Below, piece by piece: positions 46,764-55,696 of a DNA stretch of 64,000 bases. Positions within the stretch are counted from its first letter, which is position 1. The number at the start of each line of letters is the position of its first letter. The translations under genes and the position numbers were made by a program. This DNA comes from Ensifer oleiphilus (GTDB lineage: Bacteria; Pseudomonadota; Alphaproteobacteria; Rhizobiales; Rhizobiaceae), in contig NZ_JABWDU010000004.1 in NCBI RefSeq assembly GCF_013371465.1, positions 310,001-374,000 of the forward strand, written 5' to 3'. Below the pieces are notes generated by a model that saw only the letters and a program-made list of their open reading frames with translations, was not told the DNA's origin and did no database searches.

Positions 46764-47963
46764 TCAGTCGGGCCAGCGCAACAGGCTGGCGAAGCGGCGG
46801 GCGTTGCGCTCGTGGAGCGGTGTCGCGATGATCTCGTTGGAGCTGCGCGCCTTCGTCAGTTCCTCGGAAAGCCGGTTCGCCACGATGGTTTCCTGGCCGG
46901 GATGCAGGTTGCAGGGGTCGAGATAGAAGTAATTGTGCTCGACCTCGTGGTCGCGCACGATGATCGGCGGGGTCCCGCACGCCAGCGCATCGGCGAGATC
47001 CCACGCGGTGATGTGCGCTTCTTCAGGATCGATGGTGACGCGCAGCCGGTCGAGCGGGTTGCCGGTCGGATCGGCCTCGATCACCGGCTTGATGCCGGGA
47101 CGGCCATCGAGGGTGTCACGCCACAGGTTCAGATAGCCGGCCTCGCGGTCGCGGATGCCCTGGTGGTCGCGGGTTTCCCAGGCGATGAGGGCGGCCATGA
47201 CGCCGAGCATGCTTTCCTTGCCGACCTTCATGCCGCGGCCGATGCCGAGGTTCTGGAGGAAGGCGTTGCGCACCAGCGTCTTTTCCCCGGCGACGATGCC
47301 CGAGGTCGGTCCACCCAGGAACTTGTGGCCGGAATAAAGAACGATATCCGCACCCTGCTCGAGGAAGAGCTTGAGGTCGTATTCGGAAGCGGCATCGACG
47401 ATAACGGGAACGCCCTTGGCGTGGCAGGCCTCGGCGAACTCCTTGAGGCCAACGAGGCCATACTGCACCACATGGTGAGAGATGACATAGATGGCGGCCG
47501 CCGTGCGCTCGTTGATGGCGCCTTCGATATGATAGCGATAGGCCGACGTCGCCTGGCCGACGAGCACCGGCTTGCCGCCGGCAATGCGGATCGCCTGGTC
47601 AACCGGCGCGCCGTAGCTGACGACATGGCCCATCTGGATGATGACTTCGTTCTTCAGCCCCGTGGCGTCGGGCAGGCGCTCGATCGCGGCAAGATCGTTG
47701 CCGGTCATCGTGCCGGCAACCGCAAGGCTGATGCCGGCCGAGCAGGAGGCGGTGACGAAGCCCGCCTCCGCACCCGTCAGGCGGGCGATCACCGGGCTGA
47801 TCCTGCGCTGCAGGTCGTTGATCTCGACGAATTGCGGCAGTATGCCTGTCATCGCGGCGATCGCTTCCGGGACCACGATCGATGCGCCGAGGCCCGTCAT
47901 CGTGCCGGATACATTGATAACGGGGCGAAGTCCGAGAGCTTCGCGGATGTCGCGGTCAGGCAT
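46764..47963 (-). CDS. SelA-like PLP-dependent enzyme (EF_0838/DgaE family)
   Basis: The 399-residue product matches the SelA-related PLP family typified by EF_0838 and D-glucosaminate-6-phosphate ammonia-lyase. Blocks: [21 protein letters not shown] at the start, [29 protein letters not shown] (aspartate 190, pyridine nitrogen contact) and [14 protein letters not shown] with the Schiff-base lysine K214. It probably performs an elimination on an amino-acid-like substrate in the cytoplasm, not selenocysteine synthesis. The amidohydrolase of this cluster is its usual genomic partner. ATG 47963 follows GGAG at good distance. Confidence 0.82.
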   Translation of the reverse strand: MPDRDIREALGLRPVINVSGTMTGLGASIVVPEAIAAMTGILPQFVEINDLQRRISPVIARLTGAEAGFVTASCSAGISLAVAGTMTGNDLAAIERLPDATGLKNEVIIQMGHVVSYGAPVDQAIRIAGGKPVLVGQATSAYRYHIEGAINERTAAAIYVISHHVVQYGLVGLKEFAEACHAKGVPVIVDAASEYDLKLFLEQGADIVLYSGHKFLGGPTSGIVAGEKTLVRNAFLQNLGIGRGMKVGKESMLGVMAALIAWETRDHQGIRDREAGYLNLWRDTLDGRPGIKPVIEADPTGNPLDRLRVTIDPEEAHITAWDLADALACGTPPIIVRDHEVEHNYFYLDPCNLHPGQETIVANRLSEELTKARSSNEIIATPLHERNARRFASLLRWPD

Positions 47964-48006
47964 GGTGGTCTCCATATGATTTTCTGGTCGTCGAAAGCGG
48001 TAAGCT

Positions 48007-48024
48007 ATTCCGTTTTCTCGGAAT
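48007..48024. promoter_or_regulatory. Dyad between the SelA-like gene and the IclR gene
   Basis: ATTCCG-TTTTCT-CGGAAT is a 6-6-6 inverted repeat in the divergent promoter region, 44 bases before the SelA-like gene. It may be an operator for the neighbouring IclR regulator. Confidence 0.4.
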
Positions 48025-48153
48025 ATCTACCATAGTAATGAGATATGAGCTGGCCTTTTCGGATCGACGAACGGGCCGTTGTCGCGGGTGAGACGGAAAG
48101 CGGCTGCTGCCCGCCCATCTGTTGCGAATTTCGAATTGCACGGGAGCAGACCC

Positions 48154-48972
48154 TTGGACAAGACGACGATTGCCGCCGAGCCCGGCGAAGACATGGAGCC
48201 GACCGGCAAGACCCGCCGCTCGCGCGTGAGCGGCATGGACCGGGCACTGCAGGTGCTCGATTTCCTCTACGAGACCGGCTCGCCGAGCGGCGTCTACGCC
48301 ATTGCCAAGGCGGTCGGCGCGCCGCTGTCGACGGCCTATGTCATCGTCGACGACATGGTCGAAAAGAACCTGCTCAGCCGCGACGCCGACGGCCAGGTCT
48401 GGCTTGGAGACCGGCTCTACCACTACGGCCTTGCCTATGCGCGTTCGCTCGATTTCCTCGGCGTCGCAACGCGGGAGATGCACGACCTCGGTCGCGAAGT
48501 TGCCGAAACCATCCAGCTCTGCGGTCGCGACGGCGACTATATGCAGGTGCTCGCGATGGCCGACGGCCCCGGTCATTTCCAGGTGACATCCAGGGTCGGT
48601 ACCCGCGTGCCGCTCAACTGGACGGCATCCGGGCGACTGCTGGTGGGACATCTGCCCTCCGACGAACGGCTGGAACTGTTCCGCCGCTGCGCCCGCACGT
48701 CGCCGACCGGTCGGGCCGACGTCGATCCGGCGGCCCTGTCGGCCCAGGCGGAGGCGGCGCTTAACGCCAAGCTTTCGATCCAGGCCGGCGAGTCCGACTA
48801 TGCGGTTGCCTGCGTTGCCGCCCCGATCCTCGACGACAAGGGCGCTTGCGTCGCGACCATCTCCATCGTTCTGCCGGAACAGAAGATCCTCGACGATCGC
48901 AACTTCTACGCCGATCACGTCAGGGTTTCCGCCGAGCGGATCGAGAAGATGATGGGCTGGCGCAGCCATTGA
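48154..48972 (+). CDS. IclR-family transcriptional regulator
   Basis: The 272-residue protein has an IclR N-terminal helix-turn-helix (SGMDRALQVLDFLYETGSPSGVYAIAKAVGAPLSTAYVIVDDMVEKNLL) and a C-terminal effector-binding domain (YAVACVAAPILDDKGACVATISIVLP). No near ATG exists; TTG 48154 follows GGGAGC at a good distance and gives the normal length, though ATG 48193 (MEPTGKT) is possible. It is the only plus-strand gene in the 44.9-54.2 kb cluster and is likely its local repressor or activator, with effector unknown. Confidence 0.82.
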   Translation: MDKTTIAAEPGEDMEPTGKTRRSRVSGMDRALQVLDFLYETGSPSGVYAIAKAVGAPLSTAYVIVDDMVEKNLLSRDADGQVWLGDRLYHYGLAYARSLDFLGVATREMHDLGREVAETIQLCGRDGDYMQVLAMADGPGHFQVTSRVGTRVPLNWTASGRLLVGHLPSDERLELFRRCARTSPTGRADVDPAALSAQAEAALNAKLSIQAGESDYAVACVAAPILDDKGACVATISIVLPEQKILDDRNFYADHVRVSAERIEKMMGWRSH

Positions 48973-48991
48973 TCCGACCTTCCTCTGACCG

Positions 48992-49492
48992 TCAGTCGTG
49001 AAGCGAGACGATCGCTTCGATCTCGACGGTGATGTTGCCGGGGAGCGATCCGAAACCGACGGCCGAGCGGGCATGCTGGCCCGCTTCGCCGAAGACGTCG
49101 ATCATCAGGTCCGAGCAACCGTTGATCACCTGCGGATGATCGGCGAAATCCGGCACGGCGTTGACCATGCCGAGGAGCTTGACGATGCGCTTGACGCGGC
49201 CGAGATCGCCGAGCGCATCATGCATCACTGCAAGCAGGTTGATGCCCGTCAGCCGTGCGTGCTCATAGGCGCTTTCGACATCGACATCGGCGCCGACCTT
49301 GCCGGCATGCAGATGGCCGTCGACTTCGCGTGGTCCCTGTCCGGAGAGGTACAGAATGTTGCCCTCCTGGACGTGGGTGACGAAGTTGGCGATCGGCGGC
49401 GGTGCCGGCGGCAGGTCGATGCCGAGGGCTGCAAGCCTCTGGTAGGGCAAAGCCGGCACACGGCCCTTGGTCTTATGGTCCAAACTGTTCAC
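48992..49492 (-). CDS. RidA (YjgF/UK114) family protein
   Basis: The 166-residue product is of the longer RidA-related type (YQRLAALGIDLPPAPPPIANFVTHVQEGNILYLSGQGP; ending LPGNITVEIEAIVSLHD). The family trimer hydrolyses reactive enamine/imine intermediates from PLP enzymes. Next to a SelA-like PLP enzyme this suggests clearance of the elimination product, though the conserved arginine of active RidA proteins is not obvious here. The start is a GTG at 49492 after AGGATA. Confidence 0.82.
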   Translation of the reverse strand: MNSLDHKTKGRVPALPYQRLAALGIDLPPAPPPIANFVTHVQEGNILYLSGQGPREVDGHLHAGKVGADVDVESAYEHARLTGINLLAVMHDALGDLGRVKRIVKLLGMVNAVPDFADHPQVINGCSDLMIDVFGEAGQHARSAVGFGSLPGNITVEIEAIVSLHD

Positions 49493-49527
49493 GCGATATC
49501 CTGCCAGTTTCTATGTTCTGTGATGGT

Positions 49528-50739
49528 TCATCGGTAGCTGTAGCCGTGGCTGTGGTCGGGGCACTCCACATGCGGCGGCTGGTAACGGTTTGCGGCCACG
49601 ACGTCGGTTCCCATGACGGCGTAGCGCGGCTCGAAGAGCCGGTTGAGGTGGGCTTCGGCGCCGAGCGAATCGAAGACCCGGAGTTCGGAATCGACGAGAT
49701 CGAAGAGGGTGAATTCGGCGCGGGCGCCGACGGCGAGCAGATTGTCCATCGTCAGGCGAATGACCGAGGCAGGCGCCTGGGTCACGGCCTCGACGACCTT
49801 TTCGAACGGCATGCCGACACTCAGCAGTTTCGACATGGTGGTGCCGAGGTCCCAGACCGACTGGTTCATGCTGCGCAGGTGCACGTCGGTGGAGATCGAG
49901 AAGGGCAGCAGGCCGCGGGCGATTGCGACTTCGGCAACGCGGAACGAGAACGATGCGCCGCCATGGCCGATGTCGAGCCGGATGCCTTCGCCGGCACAGC
50001 GCTCGGCGAGCTCGAACAGGTCTTCGTCCTCGATGATGCTCGATCCGGCCTTGCCGTTGAAGCAATGGGTGACGATGTCGCCGGGGCCGAGGATTTCGAG
50101 CACCTCGTCATAGAGCGCCGGCGGCTCGCCGACATGCACCATCATCGGGATCTTCAGGATCTTGGCGATCTTTTTGCCGAGCTTGACCGGGGTCACGCCC
50201 CAGGAGCCGGTGATGACATGGCTGGCACGCACTTTCAGGCCGACGATATGCTCGCGGTTTTCCTGGTAGCAGGCGATGATCCGGTCGATGTCGATCGAAC
50301 GGATGTCGCTCAGTTCACTGACGCGGTTGCAGGCGACGAGGCCGATGGAGCCGAGATTGAGGAAGGCCTTGATGCGCTCGCGCGCCGGCTCGATGATGTA
50401 TTCGCGAAAGCCATGGAAATTGGCTTCGCCGGCCGAGCCGGCGTCGACGATGGTGGTGACGCCGCGCTCCATGCCGCAGAGCTGTGGGCGGACCGAGATG
50501 TCGGTGCCGCCGTGCCAAACATGGGCGTGCAGGTCGATCCAGCCGGGCGAGATCCAGCCGCCCTTGCCGTCGATGCGCTCGCCACCGTCAGGTGCAGCCA
50601 GCCCATTGCCGATGGCGGCAATGGTGCCGTCGGTGCCGACGAGGATATCGACGGCTTCGGAGGGCGCCGCCATGCCGAAGGCGACGGGCTTCACGTTGCT
50701 GATCAGCACGGGGCTGGTGCTACGGGTTGCGGTGGGCAT
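49528..50739 (-). CDS. Amidohydrolase/deacetylase metallohydrolase (EF_0837 type)
   Basis: The 403-residue metallo-enzyme belongs to the amidohydrolase superfamily. The metal motif DLHAHVW (H71, H73) follows the leading beta sandwich; further ligands are visible in LKVRAS (possible carboxylated lysine), VHVGEPP, THCFNGKAG and ISTDVHLRSM. The family EF_0837/AHA_3915 regularly pairs with the SelA-like gene seen here. It probably removes an acyl group from an amino compound brought in by the ABC importer. It lies 3 bases past the permease stop, on the same strand, so it is cotranscribed. Confidence 0.85.
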   Translation of the reverse strand: MPTATRSTSPVLISNVKPVAFGMAAPSEAVDILVGTDGTIAAIGNGLAAPDGGERIDGKGGWISPGWIDLHAHVWHGGTDISVRPQLCGMERGVTTIVDAGSAGEANFHGFREYIIEPARERIKAFLNLGSIGLVACNRVSELSDIRSIDIDRIIACYQENREHIVGLKVRASHVITGSWGVTPVKLGKKIAKILKIPMMVHVGEPPALYDEVLEILGPGDIVTHCFNGKAGSSIIEDEDLFELAERCAGEGIRLDIGHGGASFSFRVAEVAIARGLLPFSISTDVHLRSMNQSVWDLGTTMSKLLSVGMPFEKVVEAVTQAPASVIRLTMDNLLAVGARAEFTLFDLVDSELRVFDSLGAEAHLNRLFEPRYAVMGTDVVAANRYQPPHVECPDHSHGYSYR

Positions 50740-50742
50740 GGA

Positions 50743-51612
50743 TCACAAGTCCTTTCTGAGGCGGGGATCGAGCATGTCGCGCAATCCGTCGCCAACCATC
50801 TGCAGGGACAGGACCGAGAGCACGATGGCGATGCCGGGAAACAGCGTCACCCAATCGGCCTGTCCGATGTATTGCCGGCCCGAGGCGATCATCGTGCCCC
50901 AGGTCGGGATTTCAGGGCTGACGCCGACGCCGAGGAAGGAAAGCCCGGCTTCGGCGAGCATCGCATGGGCAAACAGGAATGTACCCTGCACCAGGATCGG
51001 CGAGAGCAGGTTGCGCAGCACATGCCGTGTCATGATATGCGGCGTCGAGATGCCGAGCGCGCGGGCGGCCTCGACATAGGGCAGCTCGCGGATCACCAGC
51101 GTCGAGGCACGCACCACGCGCGCCAGCCGTGGCGCATAGACGACGCTGAGCGCGATGATCACCGTCGTCAGCGAGGGGCCGAGGGCGGCGACGAGCGCGA
51201 TCGCCAGCAGGATATCGGGAAAGGCCATCATCGCGTCGATCAGCCGGGCGATCGGCGCGTCGAGCTTCGGGAAGAAACCGGCGAGCAGCCCCATGACGAC
51301 GCCGACGAGGGTAGCAAGCGTGACGACGGCGGCACCGACCAGCAGCGACAGCCGGCCGGCATAGAGCGTGCGCGAAAACACGTCGCGTCCGAATTCGTCG
51401 GTGCCGAAGAACCATTGCAGGCTCGGCGGTGACAGACGGTTGACGATCGACAGCTTGCCCGGCGCATAGGGCGCGATCAGCGGCGCGAACACCGCGAGCA
51501 GCACGAAGGTGACGATGACGAACAGACCGAAGGCGACGGTCTTGCGCTTGAGCAGGCGGCGCAGGAACTTGGCGCGTTCGCTGACGACTGGGGTTGATAC
51601 GGTGGCGGTCAT
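50743..51612 (-). CDS. Peptide-type ABC transporter permease (DppC-like)
   Basis: The 289-residue inner-membrane permease has an N-terminal OppC-type segment (RAKFLRRLLKRKTVAFGLFVIVTFVLLAVFAPLIAPY), the family block FFGTDEFGRDVFSRTLYAGRLSLLVG and an EAA loop (REL PYVEAARALGISTPHIMTRHVLRN). It pairs with the DppB-like permease. Its ATG overlaps the stop of the upstream permease gene by one base (TGATG), which implies coupled translation. Confidence 0.9.
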   Translation of the reverse strand: MTATVSTPVVSERAKFLRRLLKRKTVAFGLFVIVTFVLLAVFAPLIAPYAPGKLSIVNRLSPPSLQWFFGTDEFGRDVFSRTLYAGRLSLLVGAAVVTLATLVGVVMGLLAGFFPKLDAPIARLIDAMMAFPDILLAIALVAALGPSLTTVIIALSVVYAPRLARVVRASTLVIRELPYVEAARALGISTPHIMTRHVLRNLLSPILVQGTFLFAHAMLAEAGLSFLGVGVSPEIPTWGTMIASGRQYIGQADWVTLFPGIAIVLSVLSLQMVGDGLRDMLDPRLRKDL

Positions 51613-52553
51613 CAGTAGCGAACCCTTGGATCAACGAGGAGATAGAACATGTCGATCGCGAAATTGATCAGCACGTAGAGCGCGGCGATCACCAGGAGCG
51701 CGCCCTGGATCACCGGGTAGTCGCGCCGGAGCACGGCCGAGACGACGAGGTTGCCGACGCCCGGCAGGCCGAAGACGGTTTCGGTGACGACGGCGCCGGA
51801 GATCAGCACCGCGGCGGTGAGCCCGATGATCGTCAGGATCGGGATAAGCGCGTTCTTCAGGGCGTGTTTCATCACCACGCGGCGCTCGCCCAGCCCCTTG
51901 GCGCGGGCGGTGCGGATGAAGTCGTCGCCGAGCACGTCGAGCATCGAGGCGCGGGTGAAGCGCAGGATCAGCGCAGAGGAGACAACCCCAAGCGCAATCG
52001 CCGGCAGGGTCAGATGGTACATGCGCTCAAGGAAGGTGGAGCCCGGACCGCCGTAGCCGGAGACCGGAAACCAGCCGAGGCGCACGGCGAGAAATTGAAT
52101 GAGGATCAGGCCGAGCCAGAAGCTCGGAATGCTGGCGGCAAGCATGGCCAGCGTGGTGGCCGCCTGGTCGACGAAGGAGCCACGCCGGTAGGCCGCGTAT
52201 ATGCCGATCGGCAGCGCAATGCCGCTGGCGATCAGGATCGAAAACAGGGTCAGGAAGAAGGTCGGCTCGGCCCGCTCGGCAAGCGCCGATGTGACCGGCT
52301 GGTTGAGAAAGATCGACTGGCCGAGATCGCCCTGAAGCAACTGCCCGATGTAATAGACATATTGCAGGCCCAGCGACTGGTCGAGGCCAAGCTTGGTGCG
52401 CAATTCGGCGATGTCTTGCTGCGTCGCCTCGGGTCCGAGCATGACGGCTGCGGGATCGCCGGGCGTCACGCGTACGATGACGAAGACAATGGTGACGACA
52501 AGCGCCATGACCACGATCATGCCGAACAGGCGCTGGAGGATATAGCGTATCAT
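51612..52553 (-). CDS. Peptide-type ABC transporter permease (DppB-like)
   Basis: The 313-residue permease has the DppB start MIRYILQRLFGMIVVMALVVTIVF, a periplasmic part DPAAVMLGPEATQQDIAELRTKLGLDQSL and the EAA loop region DFIRTARAKGLGERRVVMKHALKNALIPI. I prefer ATG 52553, which has GAGG upstream, over 52577. Together with the DppC-like protein and the fused ATPase it forms the channel of the importer at this locus. Confidence 0.9.
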   Translation of the reverse strand: MIRYILQRLFGMIVVMALVVTIVFVIVRVTPGDPAAVMLGPEATQQDIAELRTKLGLDQSLGLQYVYYIGQLLQGDLGQSIFLNQPVTSALAERAEPTFFLTLFSILIASGIALPIGIYAAYRRGSFVDQAATTLAMLAASIPSFWLGLILIQFLAVRLGWFPVSGYGGPGSTFLERMYHLTLPAIALGVVSSALILRFTRASMLDVLGDDFIRTARAKGLGERRVVMKHALKNALIPILTIIGLTAAVLISGAVVTETVFGLPGVGNLVVSAVLRRDYPVIQGALLVIAALYVLINFAIDMFYLLVDPRVRY

Positions 52554-52605
52554 GGGTGCCTCGAACTTCTTCCGCACGGGCGCCGATGAAACGGCGCCTG
52601 GCTAT

Positions 52606-52645
52606 CCGGCGGGCAGCGATCCCTCAAGGGGAGACCGCCCGCCGG
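52606..52645 (-). other. Intercistronic stem-loop between binding-protein and permease genes
   Basis: CCGGCGGGC (52606-52614) and GCCCGCCGG (52637-52645) form a 9-bp stem; a second small repeat GGCGCC lies just downstream (about 52580-52598). Hairpins after a binding-protein gene often hold its mRNA and raise its level over the permeases. Confidence 0.5.
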
Positions 52646-52666
52646 AGGCTTCAAGTGGGTGAAAGC

Positions 52667-54199
52667 TTACTTTTTGATCGAAGCGTTCCAGAAGTAGGGC
52701 CATGGGGCCGGCGAGACGCCGTCAAGCGTCTTTGTCTTGGCCGACAGGGCGTTGAAATCGCCGATCTTGATGAACGGGACTTCCTCGTAGATCACCTTCT
52801 GCACGTCGGCCCAGAGCGTCACGCGCTTGCCGGCATCCGATTCGGCGTTGAAGGCATCGACGGCCTTGGCGCGGGCCGGCGTATCCCAGTTGCCCGGCGC
52901 CTTGGTCGACATCATGCCGATCAGGGCAGGTTCAGGCAGGAACGGGCTGTGGGTGATATAGATATCCCAGAGCGTCGGGTCGGCGCGGCGCTGGGTGAGC
53001 GTCGCCCAATCCACCACCTGCAGGTCGACGGTGAAGCCGGCCAGCTTCAGATATTCGGCCGCGACCTGCGCCATCTTGTAGTGGAACTCGTATTGGCGGC
53101 TCGTCAGGATGCGCAGCGGCTCGCCTTTGTAGCCGGCGGCCTTCAACAGTTCGCCTGCCTTTTCCGGATCGGCGACATTGTAGCCGCCTTCCGTGCCGGC
53201 TTCGGTGCGCCAGACATATTGAGCGGGGTAAAGAGCGGCATCGAGCGCGTAGAAGTCGGTGCTGCCGAAGGCGGCCGCCATCATGTCTTCCATGCTGAGT
53301 GCCGTGCGAATCGCCTTGCGCAGCTCCAGGTTCTTGGTCATGCCGTTGCCGGAGTTCAGGACGAAGACCGGCCAGCCGAAGGGTTGCAGCATGACAGGTT
53401 CGGAGGCCGACGAGCCCTTGACCCGCTCGAAGGATTCGACCGGGATGGAATCGACATAGTCGTACTGGCCGGAGACGGCGGCCTCGACGCGGGTGTTTGG
53501 ATCTGGAACCGGCACGAAGCGAATCTCGTCGGCATATTGATGACGCGCGCCGCCGTAGCCGTTGCTTTCGCCTTCGGGCGAGACGTAACCAGCGTAGCGC
53601 TCAAGCTGGATGTACTGGTCGGCCTTGCGCTCCTTGAGCTTGTAGGGACCGGTGCCGACGAAATCAACCATCGGCTCGGCCTGCTTTTCGGAGGGCAGCA
53701 CGATTGCGGCGGAGTTGTTGAAGGCGAGCAGCGAGACCAGCGGCGCATAGGGTGTGTTGAGCGAGATCTTGACCATGGTCGCATCGATCGCTTCGATGCC
53801 GGCGATCGTCGTTGCCGTCTGCTTGCCGCGCGAGGCCGTCTTCATCCAGCGCTCGAGCGAAGCGACGACGTCGGTCGCGTCCATGTCGGTGCCGTCATGG
53901 AACTTGACGCCGGAGCGTAGCTTGATGGTGTAGGTTTTGCCGTCGGCGCTGATTTCCGGCATGGCCGCGGCCAGAAGCGGCGTCGGCTTCCAATCCTTGT
54001 CGAAGGTGTAGAGCGTCTCGAATATGTGCTGCGAGACGATGCCGACGAGGTCGGCCGTCGAGGCCATCGGGTCGAGTGTCGGCGGCTCGCCGACAGTGGC
54101 GACGTTGATGACGCTGCCCTTTTCCTGCGCGAAGGCAAATGAGGTGGAGGCGACCAGCGCCGTTCCCAGAAGCAGTGCAATCCTTGCTGATGATTTCAT
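52667..54199 (-). CDS. Peptide-type ABC transporter substrate-binding protein
   Basis: The 510-residue protein is a family 5 extracellular solute-binding protein. It has a signal peptide (MKSSARIALLLGTALVASTSFAFAQ) and the family blocks VATVGEPPTLDPMASTADLVGIVSQHIFETLYTFD and YTIKLRSGVKFHDGTDMDATDVVASLERWM. Such proteins bind peptides, nickel, opines or acylated amino compounds; the neighbouring amidohydrolase favours the last. First gene of the minus-strand importer unit; upstream is an AT-rich promoter region. Confidence 0.9.
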   Translation of the reverse strand: MKSSARIALLLGTALVASTSFAFAQEKGSVINVATVGEPPTLDPMASTADLVGIVSQHIFETLYTFDKDWKPTPLLAAAMPEISADGKTYTIKLRSGVKFHDGTDMDATDVVASLERWMKTASRGKQTATTIAGIEAIDATMVKISLNTPYAPLVSLLAFNNSAAIVLPSEKQAEPMVDFVGTGPYKLKERKADQYIQLERYAGYVSPEGESNGYGGARHQYADEIRFVPVPDPNTRVEAAVSGQYDYVDSIPVESFERVKGSSASEPVMLQPFGWPVFVLNSGNGMTKNLELRKAIRTALSMEDMMAAAFGSTDFYALDAALYPAQYVWRTEAGTEGGYNVADPEKAGELLKAAGYKGEPLRILTSRQYEFHYKMAQVAAEYLKLAGFTVDLQVVDWATLTQRRADPTLWDIYITHSPFLPEPALIGMMSTKAPGNWDTPARAKAVDAFNAESDAGKRVTLWADVQKVIYEEVPFIKIGDFNALSAKTKTLDGVSPAPWPYFWNASIKK

Positions 54200-54519
54200 C
54201 CTACGTTCCTCTCTTCTTGTTATTGCATAATTATGTACTAAGATACTTTATATTGGAATGATAAGATCAGGCTTACGGAGATGTCAAGCGCTGGAGAAAA
54301 GCCGCGGTTCAGACCGCAGTTGTTGGGAGGAAGAAGCCGGAGAAGAGAAAATTGACTTGGGGAGCGGACGCATCGTGAGGCTGCGTGTCATTCAGTCTGA
54401 CGGAGCAGCCTGCTCGACGTCCCTGCGCAGTGACCTATGTCGTCACGCGCTCTGAAAAATGCTTGTCATTCCAAATGGGTCCCGCCGCCTTGAAGGCGAC
54501 GGGTCGGGATGGATGGCCG
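54200..54519. other. Intergenic region upstream of the binding-protein gene
   Basis: About 320 bases without a supported gene. The part 54215-54275 is strongly AT-rich and contains the palindrome CATAATTATG (54226-54235); it is the likely promoter/operator of the importer genes. The rest shows no clear signal. Confidence 0.5.
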
Positions 54520-54951
54520 TTAGCGATAGGGCGAATAACAGGCCCGCCGCGCACCGTAATAGGGCTGGAAGGTATTGTCCCACGCCCGATACGAGCGGTA
54601 GCGACTTTGGCACCAACTCACATGCGAGTTGCCGCCGTAATACCGTCTTGGCTGGGCGTTCATCAGTCCGCCGATGATGGCGCCGGCGGCAAGGCCACCG
54701 ATGATCGCGCCGACCCGGTCGTCATGATCGTCATCCCAGTCCCGGTGACGATAATATCGCCGGTCGCCACGCCATCTGTAGTCATTGCCGCCGCGATACC
54801 AGCGGCGATTGTAGTATTGCACGGTTTCGACGTCCGAGATGCTTGCCTTCATGGGTATGACCGACGGGAATGCCTGTGCCGGGGCTACGCTGGAGAAGGC
54901 CGATGCCAGCGAAAGCGCAACAATTGCCAGCTTTCTCATGGGCTTCACCAT
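54520..54951 (-). CDS. BA14K family protein
   Basis: The 143-residue product has a signal peptide (MRKLAIVALSLASAFSSVAPAQA), an arginine/tyrosine-rich segment (RRWYRGGNDYRWRGDRRYYRHRDWDDD), a glycine zipper (GAIIGGLAAGAIIGGLM) and the BA14K motif SHVSWCQSRYRSYRAWDNTFQPYYGARRACYSPY at the C-terminus. The family, named from a Brucella immunoreactive protein with lectin-like properties, is common in Rhizobiales. The start may be 54951 (MVKPMRK) or 54939 (MRKLAIV); the second gives a cleaner signal peptide. Confidence 0.88.
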   Translation of the reverse strand: MVKPMRKLAIVALSLASAFSSVAPAQAFPSVIPMKASISDVETVQYYNRRWYRGGNDYRWRGDRRYYRHRDWDDDHDDRVGAIIGGLAAGAIIGGLMNAQPRRYYGGNSHVSWCQSRYRSYRAWDNTFQPYYGARRACYSPYR

Positions 54952-55041
54952 TTCCTTTCACTGGGGAAATGGATGAACGCGCGTTTTGTGCCGCGGCGAC
55001 GGCCGAAGCTCACGGCAACGTGAACGGGTTTGTATTAGTGG

Positions 55042-55554
55042 CTACTCGCCGACTTCTTCCAGCTTCTGCGCGAAGATGCCGAAGCCGGCACGGCGATAGG
55101 TGTCCTGCGCCTTGGCGTGATCCCACTCGTCCGTGTGCAGCCAGATGCGCTGGGGCGCACGATCCCAGACGGCGCGCAGTGCTGCATCAAGAAGATACGG
55201 CCCGAGCCTTCTGCCCTGCATGTCGGGGATCAGGCCGAAATGAGTGAGTTCGATATCGGAACTCTCAACACGGTCGAATTCGCAAAGCCCGACGGCACGA
55301 CCGTCGACCCGCAGGGTGTAAACCGCAGTCGATGGGCTGCGTAAAAAGGCGTCGAGTGTATCGGCAGACATACGCAACCGTTGATCCCAACGAAGCGGTT
55401 CGCCGACGGCGCGATAGAGCGAAAGGAATGGCTCTGCCTCCAATCGCTGAAGCGCAAACGCTGCGTTCTCGACGGGCGAGGGCAGCGGCTCGCCGGTCGG
55501 TCGAGTGCGCATTTCCATGTAGGTGACGAGCAATTGAACCATGATCGTTCGCAT
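55042..55554 (-). CDS. GNAT-family N-acetyltransferase
   Basis: The 170-residue product shows the GNAT fold. Motif A for acetyl-CoA is LTHFGLIPDMQGRRLGPYLLDAALRAVW, and the following IWLHTDEWDHAKAQDTYRRAGFGIF is motif B. It acetylates an unknown amine in the cytoplasm. Start 55554 or 55542 (MVQLLVTY) are both possible. It lies next to, and in the same direction as, tRNA-Arg. Confidence 0.82.
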   Translation of the reverse strand: MRTIMVQLLVTYMEMRTRPTGEPLPSPVENAAFALQRLEAEPFLSLYRAVGEPLRWDQRLRMSADTLDAFLRSPSTAVYTLRVDGRAVGLCEFDRVESSDIELTHFGLIPDMQGRRLGPYLLDAALRAVWDRAPQRIWLHTDEWDHAKAQDTYRRAGFGIFAQKLEEVGE

Positions 55555-55619
55555 CGATGCCGGATTGGCGCCAGACCCAACTGGGCGGCCCGTGGTGTGT
55601 TGAGGTATGACAAGAAGAA

Positions 55620-55696
55620 TGGTGATCCCGACGCGATTCGAACGCGTGACCCCCAGATTAGGAATCTGGTGCTCTATCCTGCTGAGCTACGGGACC
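55620..55696 (-). tRNA. tRNA-Arg (anticodon CCU)
   Basis: On the minus strand the 77-base sequence folds as a cloverleaf: acceptor GGTCCCG pairs with CGGGATC, the D arm is GCTCAGC...GAGC, the anticodon stem CCAGA/TCTGG holds the loop TTCCTAA (anticodon CCT at 55660-55662), and the T arm is ACGCG-TTCGAAT-CGCGT. The 3' CCA is encoded. It reads AGG arginine codons. Confidence 0.95.

Noticed and set aside
45001-46926. 641-codon plus-strand frame opposite the fused ABC ATPase
   Set aside because: Antisense shadow; the minus frame has two full sets of ATPase motifs.
46764-47963. Selenocysteine synthase (SelA)
   Set aside because: The sequence fits the SelA-related catabolic PLP family, lies in a transporter cluster, and fdsA uses cysteine; no selB, selC or selD is seen.
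49402-51432. 676-codon plus-strand frame opposite the amidohydrolase and permease
   Set aside because: Antisense shadow without domain character; the minus-strand genes are tightly packed and have clear motifs.
55620-55696. tRNA-Arg as an integration site of a genomic island
   Set aside because: No integrase, no direct repeat of the tRNA 3' end was noticed, and both flanks carry ordinary chromosomal genes.
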